DNA of 64,000 nucleotides from JAOUEA01 sp963734685. Its GTDB lineage: Bacteria > Actinomycetota > UBA4738 > HRBIN12. Every line of letters begins with the position of its first letter. The stretch's first letter is position 1. The notes under the pieces were generated by a model. It did no database searches and was not told where the DNA came from. It saw only the letters and a list, made by a program, of their open reading frames with translations. The position numbers and the translations under genes are program-made. The DNA lies in assembly GCA_963734685.1 (NCBI GenBank), contig CAVTIC010000007.1, positions 124,001 through 188,000 of the forward strand, written 5' to 3'. This document shows, piece after piece, positions 20,436 through 29,524 of this stretch.

Positions 20436-22712
20436 ATGCCGGGGGAGCGTATGGCGACGGGCACCATGGATGTGCCGGCGCGGCACAAGCCGGAGCTGAA
20501 CGATGTGCGTTGGGGCCTGCGTCATTCACAGCTGCAGATCCCCTCGGCCAGGATCACCGACGTGCCCCGTCTTTCGCTGATCGAGCGGCTGTCCGACCCC
20601 ACCAACCGGGTGATCTGCGTGGTTGCGCCTCCCGGGTACGGGAAGACCACCGTGATGGCACAGTACGCGCGCAACAGCTCGCGCGCGACCGCGTGGCTGT
20701 CGGTCGGGGAGGACTGCAACTACCCGATCATGCTCGGTCGGTACCTCGCCTTCGCCATCGAGCCGTACGCGCCACTCGAAGGCGAGCTCCTGCACGAGTT
20801 GGAAGGGGTGACGCCGCGCCCATCGATCCTGCGGGCAGGTCTCGGCGCGGCGGTCCGTCACATCACTGCGCCGTTCCTGTTCGTGATCGACGACCATCAC
20901 AACCTGACCGACCCATCGGCGACGGAGTTGATCCGGGTCGTCATGGAGGAGGCCCCGCCGGGGTGCCAGGTGGCGCTGGCCGGGTTGCATCCCGCCGTCG
21001 CCCTAGGTGTGTCCGAGGCCTCCGAAGGCCTGGTCGAGATCGGCGTCCGCGATCTCGCATTCCATGAAGACGAAGCAGCGTCGTTGTTCCGCGGCGTGAC
21101 CGCCGAGGAGATCGAAGGTGCCGAGATCTCGACGCTCTTGGATCAGACCGAGGGCTGGCCCGCCGCCGTGTACCTCGCCGCGCTCTCGCGCCGCGGCGTC
21201 GAGGGTTCGGTCGGCGGCATCGTCGAATCGTTCCGCGGCGACGATCGCCTCATGGCCTCCTTCTTCCGCCAGGCGGTGCTCTCGCGCCTGCCCTCCGAGC
21301 AGGTCGACTTCCTGATCAGAACGGCGGTGCTCGACGAGCTCTTCGGCCCGCTCTGCGACGCGGTGCTGGAGACGACGGGGTCGGGGGCGCGTCTCGAGGA
21401 GCTCGAGGACGCGAACCTCTTCCTGGTGCCGTTGGACCATCGGCGTGAGCGGTATCGCTACCACCATCTGTTCCGAGAGTGGTTGTTGATGGAGCTACGG
21501 CATCGCACGCCGGATCTCGAGCCGACGCTCACGGCCCGGGCGTCCGAGTGGTGTGAACAGCAAGGCTCGCCGGATCAGGCGATCGAGTACGCCTTGGCCG
21601 GACACGATGTGGACCGCGTCGCGGGGCTCGTCCTCCGATACGGACAGCGCATGTACTACACGGGCCGGGCGGCGTCGCTCTCCAGGTGGTTGGAGTGGAT
21701 CGCTGCGCAAGCCCCCCTCGAGTCCTATCCCGCGCTCGCGGTGATCGCGACCTGGTTCATGGCGATGGAAGGACGTCCCGTCGACGCGGATCGGTGGGCC
21801 GCGGGGGCGGCCTCCGGGTCGCACGCGCAACTACTTCCCCCTGAACTCGAGGCGGTTCGCCTGCTGGCGAAGGCCACGATGTGTCGGGACGGGGTCGAGG
21901 CGATGGAAGCCGACGTGGAGCTCGCAGTGCCGATGCTGCCGCCGGGGAGTCCGTGGGTCCCGCTGGGATTCGCGGTGCTCGGCCTGAGCTCCATGCTGCG
22001 AGGCGACCTGGACTCGGCGATCGCACGGTTCGAGGACTGCGTCGGGAGCGCGACCCAGATGGGGACGGGACCTGCCGAAGCGGTCGCGTTGACCGAACTC
22101 GCGATCTGTGCCCTGCACCGGGGCGATGTCTCGGGAGCCGCCACGTCGGTCAGGCGCGCGCGTGACACGATCGATCGGGGCAACCTCCGGGGATACTTCG
22201 CCGGTGTATTGACCTGTGCGGTCGCCGCTCGCGTCGCCCTCGTCCAGGGCGATCACGTGAAGGCGCGACGTTACCTCGACGAGGCCGACGAGAGCCGGGG
22301 CAGATTGACGGAGGCTCTCCCACCCTTCGCGATCCAGGCCTACCTCGAGCTCGCTCGATGCTCGATCGGACTCGGCGACGTCCCAGCCGCACGGGGCTAC
22401 CTCGAGAAAGCCGGCACGATCGCCCGCCATCGCCCGGGCCTGGGCGCGCTCATCGACGAGCTCCGCGAGCTCGAGGTGGAGTTCGAGACCCTGATCAGGG
22501 TCGTGCCCGAGGTGCCCTCGCTCACGCCGGCGGAGGCACGGCTCCTCCCGTTCCTCACGACCCATCTCTCGTTCCGAGAGATCGGCGAGCAGCTCTTCTT
22601 GTCGCCCCACACGATCAAGACGCAGGCGATCTCGATCTATCGCAAGCTCGGGGTGACGTCGCGGGCAGGTGCGGTCGAGGCGGCGCAGCACCTGGGCCTG
22701 ATCAGCGGCTAG
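20436..22712 (+). CDS. LuxR family transcriptional regulator, MalT-like STAND ATPase
   Basis: 758 residues. N-terminal NTPase: P-loop VVAPPGYGKTTVMAQYA (about residues 63-79), Walker B FLFVIDDHHNL (about 150), LLDQTEGWPAAVYLAAL and HHLFREWLLMEL typical of MalT. A TPR-like helical region follows (about 380-680), then a LuxR HTH, TPAEARLLPFLTTHLSFREI to VTSRAGAVEAAQHLGLISG (about 690-758). MalT-type proteins bind ATP and an inducer, oligomerise and activate transcription. ATG 20436 used; ATG 20451 with GGGGAG upstream is an alternative. Targets unknown; neighbours are the DUF1269 operon upstream and a CMD gene downstream. The remnant at 12200-12430 is a fragment of a close paralogue. Confidence 0.9.
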   Translation: MPGERMATGTMDVPARHKPELNDVRWGLRHSQLQIPSARITDVPRLSLIERLSDPTNRVICVVAPPGYGKTTVMAQYARNSSRATAWLSVGEDCNYPIMLGRYLAFAIEPYAPLEGELLHELEGVTPRPSILRAGLGAAVRHITAPFLFVIDDHHNLTDPSATELIRVVMEEAPPGCQVALAGLHPAVALGVSEASEGLVEIGVRDLAFHEDEAASLFRGVTAEEIEGAEISTLLDQTEGWPAAVYLAALSRRGVEGSVGGIVESFRGDDRLMASFFRQAVLSRLPSEQVDFLIRTAVLDELFGPLCDAVLETTGSGARLEELEDANLFLVPLDHRRERYRYHHLFREWLLMELRHRTPDLEPTLTARASEWCEQQGSPDQAIEYALAGHDVDRVAGLVLRYGQRMYYTGRAASLSRWLEWIAAQAPLESYPALAVIATWFMAMEGRPVDADRWAAGAASGSHAQLLPPELEAVRLLAKATMCRDGVEAMEADVELAVPMLPPGSPWVPLGFAVLGLSSMLRGDLDSAIARFEDCVGSATQMGTGPAEAVALTELAICALHRGDVSGAATSVRRARDTIDRGNLRGYFAGVLTCAVAARVALVQGDHVKARRYLDEADESRGRLTEALPPFAIQAYLELARCSIGLGDVPAARGYLEKAGTIARHRPGLGALIDELRELEVEFETLIRVVPEVPSLTPAEARLLPFLTTHLSFREIGEQLFLSPHTIKTQAISIYRKLGVTSRAGAVEAAQHLGLISG

Positions 22713-22825
22713 CGATGCCTGGCGAGCATGCCGGGCGTTCCACGGTTCATCCGTTTAGCGCGATGCCTGGGTAGCTGCAACGGCGTTCAATGAAGTCGCA
22801 CCGTCGACACGAAGCCGGGGGTCGC

Positions 22826-23173
22826 ATGGAAAGGTATGAGGACATCCTCCGGCACCTCGTGGTGAACGACCGGCGGTTCTTCGCCGAAGAGCTCTATCGG
22901 GACCACCAGGCCGGCGAGGTCTGTGGTCTCGACGATCGGTGCAGGGCCCTCGCGCGGGTGGCCGCGCTGGTCGCGCACGACGGCTCGGCTGAGACGTTCC
23001 GATGGACGGTGGGCGACGCGCTCGAGGCCGGCGCTATGCCCGATGAGATCGTCGGCACGATGCTCGCGATCGCCCCGCTCGTCGGCACCGCGAGCATCGT
23101 GGGCACCGCTCGGAAGGTCGCGCTCGCGCTCGACTACGACGTGGACGCCGCCCTGGAGTCCCTCGACTCCTGA
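22826..23173 (+). CDS. carboxymuconolactone decarboxylase-like (AhpD fold) protein
   Basis: 115 residues from ATG 22826 (GCCGGGGG upstream; ATG 22790 is possible). CMD-type core: CRALARVAALVAHDGSAETF, RWTVGDALEAGAMPDEIVGT, MLAIAPLVGTASIVGTARKV. The AhpD CxxC pair is not in its usual place; two Cys occur earlier in VCGLDDRCRAL. So a small all-helical oligomeric protein, but peroxidase activity is not supported. About 110 nt downstream of the LuxR gene on the same strand. Confidence 0.75.
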   Translation: MERYEDILRHLVVNDRRFFAEELYRDHQAGEVCGLDDRCRALARVAALVAHDGSAETFRWTVGDALEAGAMPDEIVGTMLAIAPLVGTASIVGTARKVALALDYDVDAALESLDS

Positions 23174-23195
23174 TCGACCCGCCCCCGGCCTCCAA

Positions 23196-23213
23196 GGACC
23201 GCCACGTCGGTCC
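23196..23213. terminator. hairpin after the CMD gene, convergent junction
   Basis: GGACCG and CGGTCC form a perfect 6-bp stem with a 6-nt loop, 22 nt after the CMD stop. The 135-base junction with the minus-strand gene at 23309 also has two copies of GAGCCGGCCCG (near 23229 and 23271). Confidence 0.45.
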
Positions 23214-23308
23214 CCCTGAAGCGCGAGTGAGCCGGCCCGACAACCGATGTGGGTGGTCCGACACCGGTCCCCGAGCCGGCCCGGGGGGTTCGCGCGATCA
23301 GCCGGTTA

Positions 23309-23707
23309 CTACGCGGCCGTGATGTCGCGGCCGTGGGCCGTCAGGGCCCAGATCACGGCGACGTCGACCCCGATGAGGACGATCGACCAGAGCGGGTACC
23401 ACGGGATCCAGACGAAGCTCACGATCGCGCTGACCGTCGCCACGATCACGCCGACCGTACGCGCCCAGACGGCGCCACTGAAGAGACCGAACCCGGCAAG
23501 CAAGACGATCACGCCGCCGATCAGGTGGATCCAGCCCCACGTGGTCGCGTCGAACTCGAACACGTAGTTGGGCGTGATCGCGTAGAACTCGTTCTCCAAG
23601 ATGCCCGCGAGTCCAGCGATCGCATGGAACGATCCGATCAGGATCATCATGAACGCCGCGAACATGGTCCAGCCGACCGCCGCGCCGCTCGGTTGCCTCT
23701 CCTGCAT
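23309..23707 (-). CDS. four-helix membrane protein (DUF7144-like)
   Basis: 132 residues from ATG 23707, with AAAGGGAGGGGAG upstream. Four hydrophobic helices: WTMFAAFMMILIGSFHAIAG, TTWGWIHLIGGVIVLLAGFG, WARTVGVIVATVSAIVSFVW and PLWSIVLIGVDVAVIWALTA. The FxAFxMILxGxFHxIAGL opening and WGWIHLIxGxIxLLAGxGL pattern are those of a common actinobacterial membrane family (DUF7144). Function unknown. Confidence 0.78.
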   Translation of the reverse strand: MQERQPSGAAVGWTMFAAFMMILIGSFHAIAGLAGILENEFYAITPNYVFEFDATTWGWIHLIGGVIVLLAGFGLFSGAVWARTVGVIVATVSAIVSFVWIPWYPLWSIVLIGVDVAVIWALTAHGRDITAA

Positions 23708-24039
23708 CGCACTCCCCTCCCTTTCCTCGAGCCGCGCCATTCTGCGGCTACACATACATTCGAGCCGGGGGGAAGGCAGGATACATCACCCGAGTCGGAT
23801 GAAAGTAGGCGATCGGCCCAGGAGTGCTGAAGCCTTGCAGGGTAGTTCTTCACGCGATGCTCGCCACGACACTCACCGTAGGGTAGATCCATCGAGGGTC
23901 CCCCCTGCGATCGGTGTCGCCGGCCACGTGAACGCGCTCTTCCTCGGCTCCGTATCATGCCGATCCGGACCGAGGACGAGGCTGCTCGGGATACGGCCTC
24001 TGAACCGTGCGGTCGCCAGAAGATCGGGGAGGTCGCCTT
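23708..24039. other. 332-base divergent intergenic region
   Basis: Lies between the divergent genes at 23707 (minus) and 24040 (plus) and must carry both promoters. No open frame with family resemblance, tRNA, or long repeat was seen. Slightly lower GC around 23755-23860 than the flanks. Confidence 0.5.
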
Positions 24040-24426
24040 GTGTCGTCGCTGGTCGGAGGGTTCATGGTCGTGATGGGGTTCGCGATCGGACTGACCTGGG
24101 CGCGCGACATACGCACGAGCCCGGAGGTCGACCGATCGGCCGGGCTGCTGCACGCCCGCGATCGCCGCGACGGATCGCTGTTCCTACCCCACTGGATCGC
24201 CGAGTACTCGACCGCGCTCGGCCTCGTGGTCGGGGGCGTCGGGCTGATCGCGGACCGAGGTTGGGCCGATGGGGTGTCATTGGTCGCCCTGGGGGCCCTC
24301 ACCTACACGTCGGTGAACTCCCTCGGCTGGACCCTCGCGCTGCCGTCGCGCCGACCGTACGCCGTGCCGATGCTGATCGGCGCGATCGGTGGAGCGGTGT
24401 CGATCGTGGTGCTGCTCGCCACGTGA
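24040..24426 (+). CDS. small membrane protein, unrecognised
   Basis: 128 residues from GTG 24040, chosen because GGGGAGG lies 9 nt upstream. About four hydrophobic segments: SSLVGGFMVVMGFAIGLTWA, YSTALGLVVGGVGLIA, VSLVALGALTYTSVNSLGWTLAL and AVPMLIGAIGGAVSIVVLLA. A polar loop (RDIRTSPEVDRSAGLLHARD) separates the first two. No family recognised. 57 nt before the aldehyde dehydrogenase gene on the same strand. Confidence 0.6.
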   Translation: MSSLVGGFMVVMGFAIGLTWARDIRTSPEVDRSAGLLHARDRRDGSLFLPHWIAEYSTALGLVVGGVGLIADRGWADGVSLVALGALTYTSVNSLGWTLALPSRRPYAVPMLIGAIGGAVSIVVLLAT

Positions 24427-24483
24427 CCCGCAGGTTGCTCCGTCGGTAGGCTGCGGACTGTTCGCCTGAACGGAGGTCGCTCG

Positions 24484-25917
24484 ATGGCGCGGGCCAACTT
24501 CATCGGCGGGGCGTGGATCGAAGGATCGACCACCGTCGCCGACCTGAACCCCTCGGATCTGTCCGAGGTGGTCGGGGAGTTCGCCGTCGCCGACGAGGCG
24601 CAGGTCGACGCCGCGATCGAGGCGGCGACGGCAGCCGCTCCGATGTGGGCGGCTGCGACGCCTGCCGAGCGCTTCACCGTGCTCGAGCGCGTGGGCCTCG
24701 AGCTCGAAGCCCGTGCGCAGGAGCTCGGTGCGCAGCTCTCGCGTGAGGAGGGCAAGCCCAAGGTCGAGGGGGTCGGCGAGGTGATACGCGCCTCACAGCT
24801 CTTCCGGTTCTTCGCCGGTGAGGCGCTCCGGATCCCCGGGGAGCATCTGCGCAGCGTCCGCCCCGGCGTCGACGTCGACGTGGTGCGCGAGCCGCTCGGT
24901 GTGGTGGGCGTGATCACCCCCTGGAACTTCCCGATCGCGATCCCCGCGTGGAAGATCGCGCCGGCGCTCGCCTATGGATGCACCGTCGTGTTCAAGCCCG
25001 CGGAGCTCGTGCCGGCCTCGGCGTGGTCCCTCGTGGAGATCTGCGCCCGGGCCGGCCTGCCCGACGGCGCCCTGAACCTCGTCGTCGGCCCCGGCCGGAT
25101 CGTCGGCGAACGGATCGTGCACGACTCCCGCGTGCGCGGGGTGACGTTCACCGGTTCGCAGGCAGTGGGTTCGCGGGTGGCGATGGCGATGGCCGCACGG
25201 TTCGGCAAGTACCAGCTCGAGATGGGCGGCAAGAACCCGCTGGTCGTGCTCGACGACGCCGACATCGACGTCGCCGTCGATTGTGCGGTGCAGGGAGCCT
25301 TCTTCCAGACCGGCCAACGGTGCACCGCGTCGTCCCGGCTGATCGCGACCGAGGGCATCCACGATCGGTTCGTGGAGGCCATGATCGATCGCCTTCGGGT
25401 GCTTCGCGTCGGGCATGCCCTCGACGAGGACACCGACATCGGGCCGGTCGTGAGTCGCGACCAGCTCGACCAGGACCTGGAGTACCTCGAGATCGCCCGC
25501 GATGAGGGCGCCGGCCTCGCGTTCGGGGGAGCCCGGCTCGAGCGAGAGACCGACGGGTACTTCCTCGAGCCGGCGTTGTTCGTCGACACCTCCAACGAGA
25601 TGCGCGTGAACCGCGAGGAAGTGTTCGGGCCGATCGCGACGGTGATCCGCGCGACGGATGCCGACGAGGCGCTCGCGCTCGCGAACGACACCGAGTACGG
25701 GCTCTCGGCCGGGGTGTGCACCACATCGCTCGCGCACGCCGCGCGGTTCCGCGACGGACTGCAGGCCGGCATCGTCACCGTGAACCTGCCGACGGCGGGT
25801 GTCGACTTCCACGTGCCGTTCGGCGGCACGAAGGGCTCGTCGAGCGGGAGCCGGGAGCAGGGTCGCTACGCCGTGGAGTTCTTCACCACGGTGAAGACGG
25901 CGTACGTTCGACCCTGA
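24484..25917 (+). CDS. aldehyde dehydrogenase, ketoglutarate-semialdehyde dehydrogenase-like
   Basis: 477 residues, NAD(P)-dependent. Catalytic Cys at residue 280 in FFQTGQRCTASSR, general base Glu at 246 in YQLEMGGKNP, cofactor motif FTGSQAVGSRVA, and TPWNFPIAIPAWKIAPALAY. The GGKNPLVVLDDADID and NLPTAGVDFHVPFGGTKGSS segments are typical of the 2,5-dioxovalerate/succinate-semialdehyde group that finishes pentose or sugar-acid oxidation. ATG 24484 has AACGGAGGT upstream. Substrate inferred only from resemblance. Confidence 0.88.
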   Translation: MARANFIGGAWIEGSTTVADLNPSDLSEVVGEFAVADEAQVDAAIEAATAAAPMWAAATPAERFTVLERVGLELEARAQELGAQLSREEGKPKVEGVGEVIRASQLFRFFAGEALRIPGEHLRSVRPGVDVDVVREPLGVVGVITPWNFPIAIPAWKIAPALAYGCTVVFKPAELVPASAWSLVEICARAGLPDGALNLVVGPGRIVGERIVHDSRVRGVTFTGSQAVGSRVAMAMAARFGKYQLEMGGKNPLVVLDDADIDVAVDCAVQGAFFQTGQRCTASSRLIATEGIHDRFVEAMIDRLRVLRVGHALDEDTDIGPVVSRDQLDQDLEYLEIARDEGAGLAFGGARLERETDGYFLEPALFVDTSNEMRVNREEVFGPIATVIRATDADEALALANDTEYGLSAGVCTTSLAHAARFRDGLQAGIVTVNLPTAGVDFHVPFGGTKGSSSGSREQGRYAVEFFTTVKTAYVRP

Positions 25918-25933
25918 CCGGCCACCAACCCCT

Positions 25934-25950
25934 CGACGACGGGCTCGTCG
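25934..25950. terminator. bidirectional terminator hairpin between convergent genes
   Basis: CGACGA and TCGTCG form a perfect 6-bp stem with a 5-nt loop, midway between the aldehyde dehydrogenase stop (25917) and the stop of the minus-strand exported protein (25954). Confidence 0.5.
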
Positions 25951-25953
25951 GAA

Positions 25954-26586
25954 TCAGCCGCGCGTCACGCGAGGGTCGTTGCTGAGGCGCACCCGCACGA
26001 TCTCGTCGCCGTTGCTGCGACGCTTGCTCTGGAAGCACTCCGTCTTCACGCCATCCCCGCATCGAGGCAGCCTGATCACCGGGCTCGAGTCGGTCTTCTG
26101 GTAGAAGATCTTGAACCCGTCGACCCCCACGAGCACCGACCTGTCGTAGAAGAGCTTCGCGATCGCGACGGCACCCGAGGAGCTCGCACCGCGACGACGG
26201 CCGGGTTCGGCCGGCTGGAAGATGAAGTTGCCGGCGACACCTCCGACCCTCGGCACGCTGCACAGCGCGAACTCCTGCGACCCGTCGCAGGCCTCCTCGT
26301 GGATGGTCGCGTCGAGCGTCTGGTCGCCGATGTTCTTCAGCCCTATGGCGAAGGGGTCGGCGGCATCGATCGGGCCGTCGCGCGTCGTGAGCAAGCCGCC
26401 TGGCGGCAGGATGCCGCTGGCGCTGCCGCCGCCCTCACTGCCGCTGGCGCCGCCACCGGCGTTGGCGGCGCCGGGCAGCGTGAGCAGTGCCGCCAGCAAC
26501 ACGGCGGGCAGGGTTGCACCCGCCGTGACGAGTCGCTTCGAGCGTCGGCGGCCGTGCGTCGAATGCCCTCGCACGTCGTTGTTCAT
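25954..26586 (-). CDS. exported protein of unknown function
   Basis: 210 residues. Twin-basic N-terminus (GRRRSKRL) then a hydrophobic core (VTAGATLPAVLLAALLTLPG) and cleavage site ANAGGG, a Sec-type signal peptide. Glycine-rich linker next (GGGASGSEGGGSASG), then a soluble domain with four Cys (EACDG, ALCSVP, RCGDG, TECFQS), which could form two disulfides outside the cell. No family recognised. Its upstream region holds the terminator hairpin of the glycosyltransferase gene. Confidence 0.72.
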   Translation of the reverse strand: MNNDVRGHSTHGRRRSKRLVTAGATLPAVLLAALLTLPGAANAGGGASGSEGGGSASGILPPGGLLTTRDGPIDAADPFAIGLKNIGDQTLDATIHEEACDGSQEFALCSVPRVGGVAGNFIFQPAEPGRRRGASSSGAVAIAKLFYDRSVLVGVDGFKIFYQKTDSSPVIRLPRCGDGVKTECFQSKRRSNGDEIVRVRLSNDPRVTRG

Positions 26587-26712
26587 GTCGTACCCCTCCC
26601 GGCTTGCGCGGACACTACGGGGGAACCGCGCGCGGACGGATAGCTTCGACCGTCCGATCGGCTCGTGTCAAGGTTTGCAGCGGGTCGCCGGGCGACTGCT
26701 CCCCTCGATGTT

Positions 26713-26756
26713 CCGAACGGAGGCCGGGGTGCCCGCGTCCCCGGCCTCCCGTTCGG
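26713..26756 (-). terminator. long inverted repeat, terminator of the glycosyltransferase gene
   Basis: Within the 310-base gap 26587-26896. Arms 26713-26729 and 26739-26756 pair over 17 bp with one bulged base and a 9-nt loop (core GGAGGCCGGGG / CCCCGGCCTCC). It is about 140 nt after the minus-strand glycosyltransferase stop. No T tract. Nothing else recognised in the gap except the presumed promoter of the exported protein. Confidence 0.6.
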
Positions 26757-26896
26757 GTCCTCAACGGCGTCGATCTGGGATCGGCAGCGGAAGCAGTGCG
26801 GTTCATCCCAGACCGTTGCGCGAACATAACACCCCCATGCGCGACCGAGCAACTCGAGGGTGAGGCGAGGGCACTCGACGGCCCGGGTCCGCCCGG

Positions 26897-28198
26897 TCAG
26901 CCGCTTCCGTGGTTGCGACCGACGCGCTCGATCAGGTCGGCGGCGGCCGTCGTGCCATCGGCGGACCGGATCGCCCGGCCGTTCGCCGTCATCCGATCCC
27001 GCATCCCGCCGTCGCCCACCAGGCGCTCGACCGCATCCCGCAGCTCCCGGTCCTCGAACCCGTAGGTGTCGAGGCGGATGCCGAACCCGAGCTCGTCGAC
27101 CCGCTGCGCGTTGTCGTACTGGTCCCAGAACAGCGGCAGCACGATCATCGGCTTGCCGAAGTGCAGGGCCTCGGTCGTCGTGTTGTTGCCGCCGTGGGTG
27201 ATCACCAGGTCGCAGATCGGCATGATCGACGTCTGCGGCAGCCGCGCCTCCCCCCACATGTTGTCGGGAAGGTCGAACTCATCGGCGCGCGGGCCCTTCG
27301 ACACGATGTACCGGTGCGGTGTCTCGGCCAAGACCGCGACCAGACGACGCATCAACGCCACGTCGGCCGACCCGAGCGAGCCGAGCGAGAGGTACACGAG
27401 CGAGCCGTCGCCTCCCCGCAGCGACTCCGGCACGTCGAACGGTTCCTCGGTGTCTCGGACGCTCGACTCCAGCCGGTGCCACGTGGGAGCGAGCGGCCGT
27501 GACCTCGGATAGTCGGCGACCTCCGGATACACGGAGAGGTTCAGCACGTCGGACTCGTGGATGAACTCCAGGTCGGGGAGCGGCGGCGCCCCGGCGTCGA
27601 CGACGAACGCGTTGTAGCGCTCCCACGTCTCGCGGTGCGAGCGCTCGTACTCCTCGCGGAACCCTTCCCACGGGCTCGGGTCGTCGATCGCGTAGCCGCT
27701 GAACGTCGGCGGCAGCGCCGGGTCCTTCATCTCGAGCGGGTTGCAGCTCATGATGCGCACCCATGGCGCGCCGTGTGTCATGAGCGCAGGGAACGCGTTC
27801 ACGTTGTCCTCGACGATCACGTCGGGCTGCGCGCGGTCGAGGATCTCGTTGAGCTGGGGCTCGCAGTAGGTCGCACCGTCGATCAGCGAGGCGAACACGG
27901 GCTCGATGAAGGTGGAGAGTTGCTCGATCGTGGGCTTGCGGAACTCCGGAGCGGTCTCGGTGATGAAGTCGGTCCAGAACTGGCCGGCGTCCTGCTCGCC
28001 GGCCTCCTCGGGTGGCGGTGCGAGATCGACGAGATCTTCCTCGAACCCCAGCGGTTCGAGCTTCCCTCTCCAGGATGCCTCGGCCGCGAACACGACCCGG
28101 TGGCCGCGCTGCTCGAGGATCTTGCCGATGCCGACGCAGTTGTTCGTGGGCCCGTAGGCGCTCTCGGGCATGAACACGATCGTGAGCTGCTCAGCCAC
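26897..28198 (-). CDS. MGT/UGT-type glycosyltransferase (GT-B fold, family 1)
   Basis: 433 residues, GTG start. N-terminal acceptor domain begins LTIVFMPESAYGPTNNCVGI and has GHRVVFAAEASWRGKLEPLG. C-terminal nucleotide-sugar domain has LVYLSLGSLGS, then ICDLVITHGGNNTTTEALHF, GKPMIVLPLFWDQYDNAQRV, the signature of macrolide and UDP-glucuronosyl type enzymes with the conserved HGGxNT and the D-N pair after FWDQ. It moves a sugar from a nucleotide donor to a small hydrophobic acceptor. Acceptor unknown. Monocistronic; divergent from the ABC operon. Confidence 0.87.
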   Translation of the reverse strand: MAEQLTIVFMPESAYGPTNNCVGIGKILEQRGHRVVFAAEASWRGKLEPLGFEEDLVDLAPPPEEAGEQDAGQFWTDFITETAPEFRKPTIEQLSTFIEPVFASLIDGATYCEPQLNEILDRAQPDVIVEDNVNAFPALMTHGAPWVRIMSCNPLEMKDPALPPTFSGYAIDDPSPWEGFREEYERSHRETWERYNAFVVDAGAPPLPDLEFIHESDVLNLSVYPEVADYPRSRPLAPTWHRLESSVRDTEEPFDVPESLRGGDGSLVYLSLGSLGSADVALMRRLVAVLAETPHRYIVSKGPRADEFDLPDNMWGEARLPQTSIMPICDLVITHGGNNTTTEALHFGKPMIVLPLFWDQYDNAQRVDELGFGIRLDTYGFEDRELRDAVERLVGDGGMRDRMTANGRAIRSADGTTAAADLIERVGRNHGSG

Positions 28199-28264
28199 CT
28201 CGAAGCTCCCCCTTCCCGCGTTCGCGTTCCGGCGCTTGGCGTCTCACCGACGGGGCGTTCGCAC

Positions 28265-28306
28265 GCTGCGAAAGCGCTTGCGCATCCTCCCCATGTGGGT
28301 TATACC
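28265..28306 (+). promoter_or_regulatory. promoter of the first ABC operon with LacI-type operator
   Basis: A 22-bp imperfect palindrome at 28265-28286 (arms GCTGCGAAAGC and GCTTGCGCATC, 9 of 11 positions symmetric, core AAGCGCTT) looks like a LacI-family operator with the central CG. TTGCGC at 28278-28283 and TATACC at 28301-28306 are separated by exactly 17 nt and form a plausible sigma-A promoter, so the operator covers the -35 box. Translation of the binding-protein gene begins at 28389. The last gene of this operon (31208) is a LacI regulator, the obvious candidate repressor. Confidence 0.6.
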
Positions 28307-28388
28307 ATGCCCCTCGAACGGGGTTCTCTACGTACTGCTCATCGTACGGGTCAGTTCCCGATGGTCTTCCTCGTGGGGGGTGCTTCGC

Positions 28389-29505
28389 ATGCGTCACCGG
28401 TTCATCCGTCTTGCGGCGATCGCGTCGGTCGCCGCGCTCGTGCTCGCGGCCTGCGGATCCGACGACGGTGGTGGCACGTCGCCCGCGGCGTCCGACGGCG
28501 GGGCCGCCGAGCCGGTCGACATCAGTGGCACCACGCTCACGGTCTCGAACTGGGACGCCTACATGCCGAAGTCGGTGATCAAGGACTTCGAGAAGGAAAC
28601 GGGCGTCACGGTCGAGTACGCGATCCACACCACGAACGAGGACATCATGGGCAAGCTCACCGCCGCCAACGGCACGGGCTTCGATCTCGTCTTCGTGTCG
28701 GGTCCCTTCATCGAGCCGCTCGTGGGCCTCGGGTACGCAGCCGAGATCGACCAGTCGCAGATCCCGAACATGGCGAACCTCGACACCGAGGCGACCGAGC
28801 TCGCGTTCGACCCGGGGAACACGCACTCGGTGCCCTACACGTGGGGCACGACGGGCATCTGCTACCGCAAGGACCTCCTCTCCCAGACACCGAGCTCCTG
28901 GGAAGCCTTCCACACCGCGGACCCCGACACCGAGGGCAAGATGACGATGCTCGGCACCGACCGGTGGCTCTTGCAGCCGGCGCTGCTGAGCCTCGGGTAT
29001 TCGGTCAACACGACCGACCCGGCGGAGATCGATGAGGCGAAGGCGTGGACGATGGAGGCCAAGGAGAACCTGCTCGCCTTCGACGACACGACGTTCTACT
29101 CGAAGCTCGTCTCGGGCGAGGCGAGCCTCGTGCAGGCGTGGGACGGTTGGTGCGAGTACGGACGCCTCGAGGATCCGAAGAACATCGACTTCGTGATCCC
29201 CGACGAGGGCAGCGACCTTTGGGTCGACAACATGGTCGTGCTGGAGGCTTCCGAGAACAAGGCCGCTGCGCACGCGTTCATCGACTACATCCTGCGCCCC
29301 GAGGTGGGGAAGCAGATCGTCGAATATCACGTTCTACAAGATGCCCAACGCCGAGGTGATGGCGGCCGTCGATCCGGCTGTCATCAAGGGCTACCCGACG
29401 CTCGCGATCTCGCCCGCCGAGCTCTTCGAGCAGGAGCTCCAGACCGACCTGGGCGAGGAGGGCACGATCCTCTGGACGGAGACCGCCACCGAGATCAAGG
29501 CGTGA
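28389..29505 (+). CDS. ABC transporter substrate-binding lipoprotein, spermidine/putrescine (PotD) type
   Basis: Signal peptide MRHRFIRLAAIASVAALVLA with lipobox LAAC at residues 18-21, so a membrane-anchored lipoprotein. The mature part has LTVSNWDAYMPKSVIKDFEK, VEYAIHTTNEDIMGKL, DLVFVSGPFIEPLV, SVPYTWGTTGICYRKDLL and VQAWDGWCEYG, the PotD/PotF fold (family 1 polyamine binding proteins). About 371 residues after repairing one missing base near 29328; the end is FYKMPNAEVMAAVDP to TEIKA. First gene of an operon with two permeases and a LacI regulator. Ligand could be a polyamine or another small solute. Confidence 0.86.
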
Positions 29506-29524
29506 GCCGACCCCACCAACGGTC

